The notes under the pieces are model-generated. The model saw only the letters and a list, made by a program, of their open reading frames with translations. It searched no databases and had not been told where the DNA came from. 64,000 bases of DNA, taken from the NCBI GenBank assembly GCA_036571765.1, contig BROE01000015.1:4630977-4694976 (forward strand). Direction: 5' to 3'. Both the position numbers and the translations under genes were made by a program. Source of the DNA: Plecoglossus altivelis (lineage: Eukaryota > Chordata > Actinopteri > Osmeriformes > Plecoglossidae). Positions 1 through 14,000 of the stretch are shown piece by piece; the first letter of the stretch is position 1, and every line of letters begins with the position of its first letter.

Positions 1-671
1 TTTCAGGCACTGCTAGTGCAGACAGCTAAATGAAATCAAAACACACAGTAGTTCCTGTGACTCCGTTTCTTCAGCACTCACACTCATGAAAGTACGCCTC
101 ATTCTTGGATCTCACGGAATGTGGATGTGTCATAGCTGACAATAACAGTTTCCAGTGATTAGGAAATTCATCAGACAGGGACTGGGACAGGCATTCCTGC
201 TTGGGAGTGTATGGGGTTATCAGAAAATGGGAATAGCATGTACAGTGGGAAAAAAATGCAGAAAGAGTTGTTGGTTAAAGGAACTGCCTAAGTTTACAAG
301 GAACAGATGTCATGTAAAAAAGTGAGTGCTGGCCATTTTATTGTGTTTATAAGTGCGTGTGTGTGAGTGAGTACGTGCTATTGCTTACTTTTTGTCCGTG
401 TCTATGTGCTCCTCACTTTCAGGCCTTCAAAACATCCTGCGGTGTGTATTCATCCCCTGACCTTGAGCATGTCAACAGCCCAAAATACCTCAAAACCCAA
501 ATCAAGAGTATGTGATACCTTCTGTCGCTACTACCAGCAAGTTCAAACAGACTAGATAGATTCAGCTCTCTTCAGCTACAGAGGCAGAACCTGCAAACAT
601 GCTGTGAAAAACACACACTAGGGTTCTCTACAAGCTGCCTCTCTATATTGTTGCCTGGATTGCGTTCTGGT

Positions 672-717
<46 letters not shown>

Positions 718-1549
718 TTTGGTTGTTTTTCATTGATAAAAGTCCTTCTTCAAGGACTGACATTACAAAAGATGAGAGCAAGGCCCCCTGTGGAGATCAC
801 TGTGGCAGTCCCTACGGAGTAAGAGGGAACACATTTTCACAGCCAATTAGACCCATTAAGTAATTTCTCCTCTGTTGGCAGTGAATTCCTCTCAGGCTCA
901 AGAGGAGTGGCACTGGGCCCCTAGCAGGAGCTTAGTCACGATATATTCCGGGATATAGCTGGAAGCAGGCTGCTCTGTGAGCAGTCCATCCTTCTTAAAT
1001 GTTCTCTTTTTGTAGCCAGCAGAGGAATAGCTAGGGTGACCTAACTGTTATTGGGACTGAAACACGTACAGTACGCTGTGGATAGGTTATCAATTGTCAG
1101 GTTGATTTCCCTCAGATTCCCTTCTACAGTTCTTAACTTTAACAAGAAAGGAGGATATGTTTCAAAAATATTTAAGTCCTTCATTAACCATAAGACTAAA
1201 ATGCAACAAGTTCATGTAATAACAAACTTGTGCTTGCATGTGTGTGCATATGGGTGGATACCTTATAGAATGTTGCTGGATGACGACTTCAAACAAAACC
1301 ATCTGTTTCAGATATGAGCTTTCAGGTCAACTTAAATAGTCAACTGTAAATCCCCTGTCTGAGCGACTACTAGATAAGGATGCATGGAATAGCAGATAAA
1401 CAGAAAAAAAGCAATGCCCTTTTGGCATGCTTTGGGTTTGCCAAAGGTTAACTGGAACCTACAAAATCCTTTACCGCTCGATAGAAATGGTTGAATTGAA
1501 ATCAATTGGGAAATTGTGACTTTGGTGCCACAGTCCAATCTAAACTCAC
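1..1549 (-). other. fbn2 intron 19 (partial)
   Basis: No EGF-type exon was found. Holds the (TA)n at 674. Otherwise ordinary intronic sequence. Confidence 0.8.
674..714. repeat. (TA)n microsatellite
   Basis: About 20 uninterrupted TA units in fbn2 intron 19. Confidence 0.97.
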
Positions 1550-1675
1550 CTTCACATGTCTCGGAGTCCTGCCTGAAGACAAAGCCCTTGGGACAGGTGC
1601 AGCTGTAGCTCCCTGGAACATTCCGGCAGAGACCATTGTCACAGAGCAGGCGGTTCACCATGCATTCGTCGATGT
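1550..1675 (-). CDS. fbn2: fbn2 coding exon 19: cbEGF8 (last exon in window)
   Basis: 126 bp. Encodes DIDECMVNRLLCDNGLC, RNVPGSYSC and TCPKGFVFRQDSETC. Acceptor TCCAG, donor GTGAGT. The expected next module (DINECES-type cbEGF, then hybrid domain 2) is not found between 1 and 1549, so it lies off the left edge. Confidence 0.95.
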
Positions 1676-1901
1676 CTGGATGACAGAAAAAGCACACAAA
1701 CAAAGAGGGTGCCTCAGTCACGTTCCAAGTAACTCTGGACCCATCATCTGTCAATGAATGAACCAAGAAGGATGGTGTGCTGGTGGAAGATTTATGACGG
1801 TCAAAAAACAAAGGGACTGCAGATGGAGTAGTTGAGAATGCAGAAAATTTTGAGGTTAAGTTGTTTGAACTGGTGCCCTACCAGGCATTCATCAGTATTA
1901 G

Positions 1902-1949
<48 letters not shown>

Positions 1950-2018
1950 CAAGAGAGCAAGTGAGTGAGTGAGTGAGTGAGTGAGAGAAAGAGAAAGAGA
2001 GAAAGAAAGAGAGAAAGC

Positions 2019-2051
<33 letters not shown>

Positions 2052-5000
2052 CGAGAGAGCGAGCGAGAGAGAAAAGCAGACTTCTTTGAGGAGGATCGTC
2101 ATTTTGGATCTAATTGAATAATGACACTCACACACTTTTCTCAACTCCTGCTAAATGGTTCAGTCTGTTCATGAAATCCAAATAGTCAGAGGCCGTGAAA
2201 ACACCTTGGTTTCTCATCGATTTCAATACTTGCTGAATGGGCTTTATGAGGACCAATTAAGAACTGTAGATATTAGCGGCGAGGTGAGCCTTTCGTCTGT
2301 GTTCTCCAAAACGCGTGCTTCCTCATGTCACAATTGATTGTTCATTTTCTGTTTCCAAAGGGTACAGGACTGCCAGATTGAGCTCCGAAGTCAGACAGAA
2401 AGGGAAGTTGGAGAGCTTTTAAAGCAGGCTATAATTGCACTGTGGAAATAATATCCCGTAAAACTCTTTTGCAGAACATATGGTGAAGCAAAGGCAACCC
2501 TGCTGCAGAGCTTGAAGAATAGCCGGTAGCAAAGGCAAAAGTTCTCTGAGAATTTTACAGGCGGACATTAAAGGTCTTTGACAGAGTACTGAAATTTTGA
2601 CTTTTTATTAACCTATACTGATAATACATGATGCAATTTCATTACAAACTAACCATTCCTGTGCATTTGCATTGCCTTACAATGGGTACTGCTGTGTAGT
2701 TGTGTAGTGGTTGTCAACGTAACCTTAATGTGAAGTGTTGCCTGTATTTCTCAAAACACCTATCTTTGGATGACATTTAACAGTGCTCTAAGCATGGGCG
2801 GGTCCATCAGTTTACAGAGTTTATAGTAGCTGCAAAGCTTAGCTTGTTTGTCCAAAGCCACGTTAGCTTTTTTCTTTTTCTCTTTTACTTATTCTACCCC
2901 TTCCTTTCTCTATCCCTCTCTCTCTTTCTAGCTTTTCCTGCCATCAGTCTACAGGTCTTTGGCAGCATGTTTCAACATCTTTAAAGTGCACACATAACAT
3001 TATCTTCTTGTCTGTTTCCCCCAGCCAGATACACACATGCTGTCATGGCAATGTGCATGAAGGCAATCAGTCCAAGCAATGAAATATAGCACAACCAAGT
3101 CAGCCAGTCACCCAGATAATCCTACAGTTGGGGACTTGTGTCAAGGTTAAAAAAAGGTTTGCTCTTAAGTTTATGGTACAGTCCAGTTCTCATATGAAAC
3201 CCCTGTTGACACTTACCCACACAGTTCTTGCCGCTTCGGTCGGACTCGTAACCAGTGTTACAGATGCAGCGGAAACTCCCTCTCAGGTTTTCACATACTC
3301 CATTACCACAGATGTCAGGGTCCAGGCCACACTCGTTGATGTCTGGGCCGAGATACAAACATGGGTTTTACAGAGGGATGGTGCTGCTGTTTTTTGTATA
3401 TAGTAATCTGACGTTGCTACAGGTGAACTACTTTTTGAGGACCTAGATGTAATGAAAACCTGCGTTTACTTACATTTAAATTCCTATCCATGTAAAAATA
3501 GGAATTGAATTAATTAGAAAGGTACATGAATTATGACATTACCTGTTCCATCTACAGTGAAGCCAATTCCACTTCCACACAATGCCTGAAACTCAGCTAA
3601 AATACAGAAAACAATTATGATCAGAAAACCTTATCAATAAACAAATAATAGCCAGGTGCTATTCATTCTTCAGATCACCAAAGAGTTTACCTTTATGTTT
3701 AAACCCCCCCCCCCCCCCCAAAAAAAGAGAGATGGTTCCTAGACAAACATCAGTGTTTAGTAGACATTTCACATGGCTAAACCTTCATTTACTGTAATAC
3801 GTCAGTTTATTTCTAAACTGATTTCAAGGACCAGAGAGAAACTAGGCATAACAGATCTTGTCCTGTTTTAACATGTCCTATATCACAGGTCTTATTATTT
3901 CTTAAGCCATCTTTTGAAGGAACAGCAAGAGCTGCAGTAAGTCCATGGATTTTATTACGTGCGAGAGAGAAGGAGATAAAGACAAAGCGAAAAAAGGCTT
4001 ATAGATGTTGAAGGAGTTTCACTTTCATGTTGGTGACTGAACAGGCCATGCAGTGAACATGTGTGTCTCATTGGGTTTGCTTTCAACAAAACACAACCAA
4101 GCTGACGACGTATTAAGGTATTAGAAAGCTGAACCACAGAATTTGTTTGGGGTTATAAAACAGGCCCCTCACTTCCTGTAAAAGTCTTTTGATTTATTCA
4201 CCCGTCAACTATTCTGCTGACAACCAAGGCACTGTTGATCAAAGATAAATTAAAAACATTTATCGTCCATACACCGTAACTATGATTTTTCTATTTTAGT
4301 TTAGCAGGCAATTCAACACCCAACAAAGTTCACAACAGTGGGATGTGAACCTGCAACTTCCTACGTGTTCTAACCACTGAGCTACATTCTCCCATTAAGA
4401 GTCATGAACCCTGCCCTACAAGACGTTTTTTCAATCAGCAGAGCTGAGAACTTCATAGCAGATGATTAACATGCCTTTGAATGATTTTTTATGATTCTTG
4501 TAACTACTGAATCAGCAATTTGTGCAAAATATAAAGCATAAGTTGTACCAGAGTTCTTGGCAGGACAGGATTGACATGGCTCTCCAAAGCTGTAATCACT
4601 GCTGGCACAGCAGCACTCAGACTTGGTGACTGCTCCTTGAAAGGGTTGTGTACAAACACCCTTCTTTATGGCTCCGTAGCAGGTACTACGCATGTGTGTA
4701 TCTGATGGAGAGATCAAAATGTATATATTAAGAGAGAATAATACACAGATATAAACATCTAGAATAGAAAATAATGCTATAGACAGAAGATAATTTTAAA
4801 AGAGACATATATATATTCTGAAGTACTTTAAATGGCATGAAGGATAAGGCAACCACATCCAACACCAAGTGTATCATATTGTTATAATAAACAACACGTT
4901 TTTATACTTTAAATCACCATTCATGGCCTCTATCGCCTGTCAACTGCAAATCTGTTGGTGATTGCTGAGGAATTGACTTGTCGCTTTGGATTTCCAATCA

Positions 5001-8000
5001 TTTGTCCAAACAGATTTTTTATTCATTTGTGATTGTTGTGCATGTCAGCGTCTAGCTCTCCCTCCACTAAGTAATTTCCTGAGGAGTGAAGCATCATTCA
5101 TTTGTTACTAAAGACAAATGTTCTGGCAAGCAGGATTCTGAAGTGTCTTCTGACTCACTCACTGTGAGCCATAAAGTCTGCTCATGGACTCTCATTCTAG
5201 CTGAAATCTGAAACAGCTTGCGGACAGCATTGTCTCTTGCAAGCTCTGCCGAAAGGAATCCAAAACACAAGTTTGCATGTGTACTTTTTGATGTGTGTGT
5301 ATTTTGTATATGTGTATAAATGTGTACAGTGCATCTTTGCATGCCAGCATAGTGGATAGGTATTTTGGAGTGTGTGTGCTTTTGTGCGCCTTACCCACAC
5401 AAAACCGTCCGTCCACCCCTACAGCCAGCCCCGCCAGACACACACACTTGAAGGACCCCTCTGTATTGATGCAGCGGCCGTTCATACAAATTCCTGGAGT
5501 CTGACACTCGTTAATATCTACAACAGAAAATCAAAGTGGCTGTACAATGAGAGAATTCACAGAAAACTCTTCCCTATAAGTTAATTCTTTCAGTTTGATT
5601 CTAAGACAGACTTATGGTAGACAGCTGCTGTTATATTATTGGACTGCATACTAAATGTATCGCAGATGAACTGCTGGAACGTCTCGCTGTAACTATAAAA
5701 TTTTCTGGGTCACGTTCAACCTTGCAACATACAATGCCCTACAAATGATTATGTATATTTGTATCTCAACTGTACAGATACAAATGCTACTGACCATTTC
5801 ATGAAGTCATCCTCACCCTAGATAAGAGAATGAGCGTACCTGTACAGTAACGCCCGCTTGATGCCAGGGTGAAACCCGGTTTGCAGACGCACTTAAAGCT
5901 ACCGTCCTCGTTGATACACATGCCGTTCAGACACATGTTGGTGGTAGCACATTCATCATGGTCTGAGGGGTGAAAGTTCATTCAAAGAGTCAAACATGTG
6001 TGTGCTAACACAAACTTGGGTGACCCCTTTCTGTAGGTAAAGACTGTGAACGATGAGGTTAGTGAGACATATATCAGACCTCCATGAATTTACTTCTGTT
6101 AAACCATATGGACTGTACATGTCCTCCAGGCCCATGATCTTATGATCAAACACTTGTTTGCAAAAAAAAAATAGACTTATTGTGAGGTCAGAAATACTAA
6201 AGTAAAGACTGAAAGCGCAAAGATTCTGCCCCAAATTATTGTCTACCATACCTTGCATTTATTGATAAAACTAAATATGGGAACTAAATTAATTTGACTT
6301 CTGTATCCAATATAGTTTTCACATTGAGGAAATACTGAATCCCATGCCAATTTATTTTTTTCAAACACAGAAAGAAGGGTGTATTCATGATTTTCTAGTC
6401 TCTCAGTTCCTGCCCCAATTTCCCATATCACCATTCCTATCTTACCGACACAGTTCCGGCCATCAGAGGTGAGTTGGAAACCTGAATTGCAGATGCACTG
6501 GAAGCTGCCTTCTGTATTGAGGCACCGTCCGTTCTTACAAAGCACCCCATTGTGCAGGCACTCATCAATGTCTACACAGAAAATGGAAAGATTCCAGTTA
6601 ACTGCATCAGTATTCACCTGAAAATACTGACTCTACAATGTGTAAAAAAAAATGTGCTAGTGTACTTGTAATCAGGGTTGCTAGTTAAGAAAGGTACATT
6701 TGGCAGGAAGCAGAGTAACGTACGTCACTTTCTAAGCGGCACGTACTGTCACATCTGGAGACTCACCGACGCAGGTCTGCTTCCCAGGAGTCCTCTGAAA
6801 GCCAGTGTGACATTTGCAGTAGTAGGAGCCAGCTGTGTTGACACAGTCGCCGTTGGTGCAAGGGTCCGAGGAGCACTCGTCTACATCTGGGGAAAAGGGA
6901 GTGGTCATGCTTAACGGGAAACTTGAGAGTAAATAAACTTAAAGAGTAAATATTGACCCCCCATCCTGTGTCAAGTGGTTGCTTTCTACACCATCCTTTT
7001 GTGTTAGCTCAGAAACCAATATTTTCAAAATGCTTCCGTACAACTCAGACATGACGAAATGTCCCCAGTTAACCAATTAAGTACACTGTCATCAGGACAA
7101 AGACATCAGTTCTCTCTGTAGTCATTTTTTAAACAAAGATCCCACAACAAGAGCCCTTATTATGGCAGTTGAAGAAGTTGTGGATAGTACCCAATTGCTG
7201 TGAAAGTATTAAGTCGAATGAAGTGAATCACCAAGTTCAAGATAAAAATCTACGTATTTACTATAGATCTATAAGGTGCAGCTGTCTGATACACTGAAGT
7301 TAAGTATCACAGAGGACTGGACCAGAAATCAGGTCCAATCAATTGTATCACAATATGGGGGTTTTTACTCTCACATGAAATGTCAAGGGTTGACAATCAC
7401 ATAGCCTTTGCAAGCACATAAAGAGGACGCCACATGCTAGATAGCTTTTATTTAGGCTTTAGATAGTCTCTGTATATGCTTTTGTTTAGGCTCTAGAAAT
7501 TTATATTCCTTGTTTCTCATGAGCTAAAAATTCAATTTTTTTATTATATTAAGAGCATTCCAAACAATATCAAAGTAATATAAAAGCAAAGGAATAATAG
7601 AAGGATAAAGGTTAACTGATCAGTGGTTCACCCTTGTGCTGCCTTAGGGTAATTGGGATTTATCTTTTGTGCCACAACAGTGGGTCACAGTCACCTGATG
7701 GTAGCACCAGGTTTAAGGATAGACCTCTTCACAGTGTTTCCATTTCACATTTTTCCTTCTGAATAAGAACTTAGTACAGTGTGTGAAAATGTATTGGGGT
7801 AACTGTAACCTTGCTGAGTACAAGTGCATTACCTGGACGTTCTGATGGGTAGCTAAATATTATAGGATCTAGATTCAAAATCTCCAGGGGTCATATTCAA
7901 TGCTAAAAAACAGCCCCATTCCATGTTTTTAGTTTCATGCAGAACTGCATGAACTATATTCCTCCCTTCAAGACACCGTCTATAAGGGGCTTCTGATATG

Positions 8001-11000
8001 CTAAGACAGGTCATTGAAATTTACATAGAGGGTTATGAATCTACTCCTAACGTACACGTGTGTCAAAAAGAAACTTAATTGTTTAACATTTGTACAATAG
8101 CCTGTACCTTACCAGCACATTCTCTGTGGGTGTCCTGTGTGTATCCGGTGTTACATTCGCAGCGGTAGCTGGATGGCAATGGGATGCATCGGCCATGTAG
8201 ACAAAGGTTAGGCAACTGCCTGCACACATCCATCGTCTGGTTGAGAGTAGCTGAGAAAACAAATGACCAGGAATTGTTGTCATGAAAACACGCTAAGAAC
8301 TGAACGTTGGAACCACCCTGCCATCAATAATTTGTCTATGAACAGTGAATTACTGATGTTTTCTTACCATAGTCAGGCTTAGGCACAGTATTACCATTCC
8401 CATTGGTTGGCTGACCATTGATTGTGTGGTCATATTCTGGTCTCTGAGGATTCAGTGGGATGTATGGGTTTGAGGGGTTCAAAGGGGTCTGTGGATTAAA
8501 AGGGTTCAGGGGGGTCTGGGGGCTCTCTCTCCCACCGATGACGCTGGGGTCTCCCTCTGGGTAAGGGTTGAGAAGGACCCCCTCTGCACACATCCTCCTG
8601 TACTCCTCTGAGTTCAAAAGTCAAAAGTGCAAAAGTCAAAAGGATAGTGCATGACCCATATGCAAATTTTAGGATAATGGCAATAATTTGAGAGATGAGT
8701 TTGAAGAACACATGACCCTTGACTTGAACCTGAACCTTTGAAGGGATGGGTCCAATTCAAAGTTCAATTTTTGGCAGATGCTTCAGACTAGAGACGAGTG
8801 ATGCAATTTCGTATTTTTCTTTTATTCTCAACCATGATCTAGAGTGACCTGTACGTGACCTCAGGCTGGAAAGTATCTGGCGAACCCTCTTTACTGTTGT
8901 ATTTAAACTAAAAAGTATGTGTGTTGTAACCTGACTAGAATTTAATCACGAAACATATCTGTTTTGCAGATGGACCCCTTCCTATCGTCTCAATTCTCGC
9001 AGACCCAGGGAAAACAACAATCAAAGTGGGTCACGCACACAGGACTTGTGAGGAGAGCACAGATACAAGTGAACTGGATGCTTGGGAGCAGCAGCATTCT
9101 TTGAGCTCTTCAGGCCGCTGCCAGAGGAAACAAGGTTGAATGCCAGGGGCTTTTTGAGTGGTCCAGGCCTCCCCCAGCCTAGACATAACCCAGGTAAAGC
9201 GGTTTCGCTGCTGCGCTAGACTATCAATTACCATCTTGCAAACGCTTTGAACTCAACTTAGCATCAGCAAGTTCTCTGAAACTGCATTTAAGCAGCAGCT
9301 TCTCTTGCAGGGGGATTTTGAGTTGAAAACATTCAGTACAACATTTTGAGTTTTGCTTTTCTGGTCGTCTCATTTTAAGTGATGATATTTGCAGGCAATG
9401 ATTACTTAACAGTACCATTTGAAAGGTTGGTTGTCAGCCTGCCCACATATGCAAAAACCTGGAGTGGCTGGATTGAGGGGTCTCACGCCTCATTGTGTAA
9501 CTTGCTGTTGCATTGTCATATGTTGATCAAATCAAGGTCAATATGTGGTCTGATTGGTTGTTCTTGTGTGTAAAGGTAATTGTGAAGCATTGTTCTGTGG
9601 ATTATTCATCTCCTGAGGCCTTCTCCTCAGCTCTGGCTTTCTCTGATTTACAATGATAGTGGAGGAGTAGGTAAGAGGTAACCTTCATTCTGTAAGATGT
9701 TTGCCTTGTAATTAATTTCATTTATTTGCAATATTATTTATGTAATTTTACCTTCCTTTAAACTGTATTGCTTTGATTTAACCAGTTGAGTCCAATAACT
9801 GCAATTTCTATTGGTATTAATATAATTTGGTTAATAAAATACACTGTTCAGTTTCCCCTCTTCCTACAAACAAAGGATAATTAATTTAGGTTGCTTCATC
9901 AACATTACACACCCTAAACACTCATTAAATATTGAAAGACAATAAAATGTCAAAAAGATCCATGTCAATGTCACAATGTGGAACATCAGCAGAGTGCTCT
10001 GTTATGGATACCATTTCAGAATGAGTGAAATGGGATCTTAAAAATATTAATGGAAGCCAATATGTCTGTTTCCGTAAAGGCCAGAAATTATACTACAGAG
10101 GTGTGAGCGACTCACCTGAGCCTTGGACAGGGCATATCTCTGGCACGGACCCCCATGCCCAGCAACGCCCACTGTCACAGCAACACTGAACTTTGCTGAA
10201 GCGCCCAGACATCTCCTGGTAACAACGCCCGTTCAGCATGCTTCCAAAACAAGAGCCCGAACGCTGATCTGGTGAGACAACAAAATGTCACCAAAAAAAC
10301 TGTCACTTGTTCAGGTTGTCACACAGATCACCAGGACAATTGAAGAGGAATTCAACAAGCCCAACTCCATGACATAAAAGTACTAAACTTGTTCAGTATT
10401 TTCAGTTATTTTACATCTTTATATGATTTGCCACATCACATTAAAAAACTGTGAAAGATGTATATTTCTTTTTCATATAGACACTGAATGCAATACCTTT
10501 TTACCTAAACAGTGTTCACCAGTATAAGTTCATTCAAGTAACTTTTATGCACAGTAGCCTATAACCTTTCTCACTTCCTGTCATACAACAATCAGCTGCC
10601 TTGTTTTATCCTGCACACTAACAACCCTTTACACTTTGTTGTGAAAATACTTGAAAACATTCTGACCATTTCCACAGAATTCCATGCTTTAAACGAAACG
10701 TGAAATGAAATGTGAAATGTTACAGAAATCTGTCATGGGCACATGAGCTCCAAGTTCGGCTACCTTGAGGCAAAACAAACCTTACAGTTTTGATGAAGTT
10801 CAAAAATATTTAATGTTTAAGGGTGCTATGTACATTATTTAAAAACATGAGTTTAGTTGGTTGTTTATGCATTACCTTTCATCAGTGTAATTGATTGGTT
10901 GCTTTGAGGGCCATCCGTTTTTTTCAATCGAATGTTGCGATGCCTAACTGGATATTTATTGGCTATTTATGGCTCTAATGGTGGTCAGCATTAGTCGTAT

Positions 11001-14000
11001 TGTAGTAACTTGTTTTGCTTAAAGGGGGAAAACCCTCAATACAGCCAATGGCTCCATTTCTGTCCAGGCTTAAAATGTAGCTGGGTGTGGTCAGAGGGCT
11101 GGGAGCTGTCAGTCTTTATTTAAACACCCCAAAACTTTATGGCTAAATATTTCGACTGTGTGGTGTGAAACCTCCTCCAGTGAAGATGCCGTGTGCTCCC
11201 TGCAGTAGCTGGTGTATGTAGGTCAGGAAGGAGTTTCTGAATATCAGTGGCCAGAGAGGCCCTCTGTTCACATATGCCTTAGCATGGTTATAGACATAAG
11301 GAGACAAAGACCCACGGTTTTAGTTAAGGAAGAATTTGAGCTAGGAATAACCTGCGCGATTATGATCAAGGGATAAGTGTAGCAATATAGTGCACTATAT
11401 GTCTAATAATTCCAGGAATCTGTGTGTCTCAGTCTGTCTGTGTGTGTGTGTGGTTTTAAAATGGGATTTTAGAGCAATGAGTTTCCCACAATAATCTTGA
11501 GAACCGGGCACTCTGCACAGTTCTAATTTTGCAGGTGCCCATTTCAGGACCCAAGGGAACTTTGAACTTTGAGGATGTTTGGATAAGTGCTTTGAGATAT
11601 CTCCAAAATCATTTGCTGCCAGTTTCACAAAAGATCTCTTTCAGCCATGTTAAGGTATACCAAGTGTATATAACACTAAACAAAGTGTTGAACAGCACTA
11701 GGGAAGTCGTGGCCTAATGGTTAGGGAGTCGGGCATTGTAACCTTCAGGTTGCTGGTTCGATTCTCGCACCGGCAGGAATTGAAGGTGGGGATTGTGAAT
11801 AAACAGCACTCTCTCTGCCTTTGATACCATGACTGAGGTGCCCTTGAGCAAGGCACCGAACCCCCAATTGCTTCCCGGGCGCTGGAGCAATAGCTGCCCA
11901 CTGCTCCGGGTGTATGTTCACTGTGTGTGCGTGCAGTTGCCCACTACTCACTGCTGTGTGTGCACTTGGATGGGTTAAATGCAGAGGTAAATTTCGAGTA
12001 TGGGTAACCATACTTGACAATACGTCACTTCACTAATAGACTACAAAGTGTTTAGCTGAGCTCCAATAAGAACAACCGATCACATGGTTGTCTTAATGGA
12101 TAAAATGCTGGCTAGCTAAGAGAAAGACCATATTTAAAGTAGACGCTTTATTTCCGTACAGCTGAAGGGTTATGAATCACACTTGAATCACTATAATTCT
12201 AGGAATCTGTGTGTGTGTGTCATCTAATTAAACATGGGCACTGTGCACATCTATTGTTTCAGGTATGGAGGCATTGAGTTTTTTAGTCTCAATCATAATA
12301 ATAACAAGTTTCACCCATCAAATGAAATGTGTTATTCAGAAAAATCTAAAATATTTAACAGCCTTTACAGTCATGGTGGTTGGGGCTACAGAACGTAATC
12401 ACTTTAGAGACATCTCAGAAAAGATAAAGAATTAAATGATAGCTGGATAACAGGGCTTACACTACACATCTAAACAGTGATATCCAGGCTAATGAACAAA
12501 TTCCAATCTGTAGCAACAGAGCATCCTAACATGAACTGAATAATTCCTTGGGGTGGTGTCAGTGCTGTCTTTATCTCTAGATCTGGTACTTTGAGGGCAG
12601 GGGCTTCTTTGCTAACAGCTGGCGTTGGAAGGCAGGAAAGGCAGGCAGGTTGACACATGCTTTCAGCTCTGAGGACTGGCTGGGCAAGCTGGGGGCCTTT
12701 GGGTATTTAGTAATAAGGATACATATATAAAATATAACATATTACATTTCTTCATGTTCCTGTTGTGTTTTTGCATCAGCCATTTTCCATTCAAGTACTC
12801 TACGAGGTTATTATGGGGTTTTTTGTCAGTTTTTATGTCATATTGTCATTTTGTATGTATATTATTTGTTCAAAAAAATCCCTAACCTAAGACATTTTGC
12901 TTTTAGCCTTGAAGGGGATCCACCACACATCTCACAGGCCACTTGAGCTTTCTTATCTCTTACTACCACTTTCCGGTCCCTGCTGTTGCTCTCTTCCCAT
13001 TGCTAGGTCTAGTGGAATGTGAGGTGTGCATTGGGCTGTAATTGTGGGTTAGGGTCAAGCTTCTGACATTCTCTAATATTCACAAACAAAACCCACACAG
13101 TTCTTCGGAGAACATTCATTGACTTAACACTTGTCTGTGCATGTAGACGGAGGCCTGTCTGCTTCTTCTTCCCCTCCCAGAAATGCCCTGGTTGGTAATA
13201 AAACTACCAGCCAGCAGAGCTCTTCCTTGCTCTGTAATTGTCACAGCAAACACACAGAGGTTCTCAGACAGAAAAAGAGAGAAAGAGAGAGAAAGTGAGA
13301 GACATAGAAAAGAGAGTAAAGTCATGACCAAAAGTATTGTCGGAGACACACTTTGTGTTTGCAAAGGTTGCTGTTTCAGTAGTCATGTTCATTTACATTG
13401 TTGCTCGATTACTGTGCAGAGTGATAAGATGCATTTTAAATCAAAGCTTCATTAGCCAACAAAAAATCTACTTATTACAAAAATCTACATTTCACTGTTT
13501 TTGGATTCTATCATAAAAGTACATGCTAATCTTTAGTTCCTGCCAATGAAAAACATCCCCACAGCATGATGCTGCCACCACCATATTTCACTGGAGAGAT
13601 GGTATTGCCCAGGTGATAATTGGAGCCTGGTTTCCTCCAGATATGACGCTTGGCAATCAGGCAAAGAATTGAATCTTTGTATCGTAAGATCGGACAATTT
13701 TGTTTTCTCTTGGCCTGAAAGTCCTTGCATCGAAATATAGGCACCACCCCAAGAATAATGTAAAATCAGGGTATTGGCCTTGGCTTTATTTCTGAAAAAT
13801 ATGGTAAACACCGCATGCAAGGATTCTGAGATGCTGGCAATATCTAGGATGTTTCTGGTGTGGTATCGAGTGAAATATTAAATTGTAAAGAGACTGCTAG
13901 TAGGAGCCATGTTCGGTGGAGGGAAAACTGCCTCACGGTATCCACTCATATCTTTTGGATATTGAATAGCATTGATTGCTCTACAGGACTTGGAATGATC

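Noticed and set aside
1878..2144. Leu/Ser-rich minus-strand ORF
   Set aside because: Translation of the GA/CT microsatellite; not a protein gene.
4466..4717. 83-codon minus-strand ORF as a stand-alone gene
   Set aside because: It is the TB2 exon of fbn2 read through into both introns.
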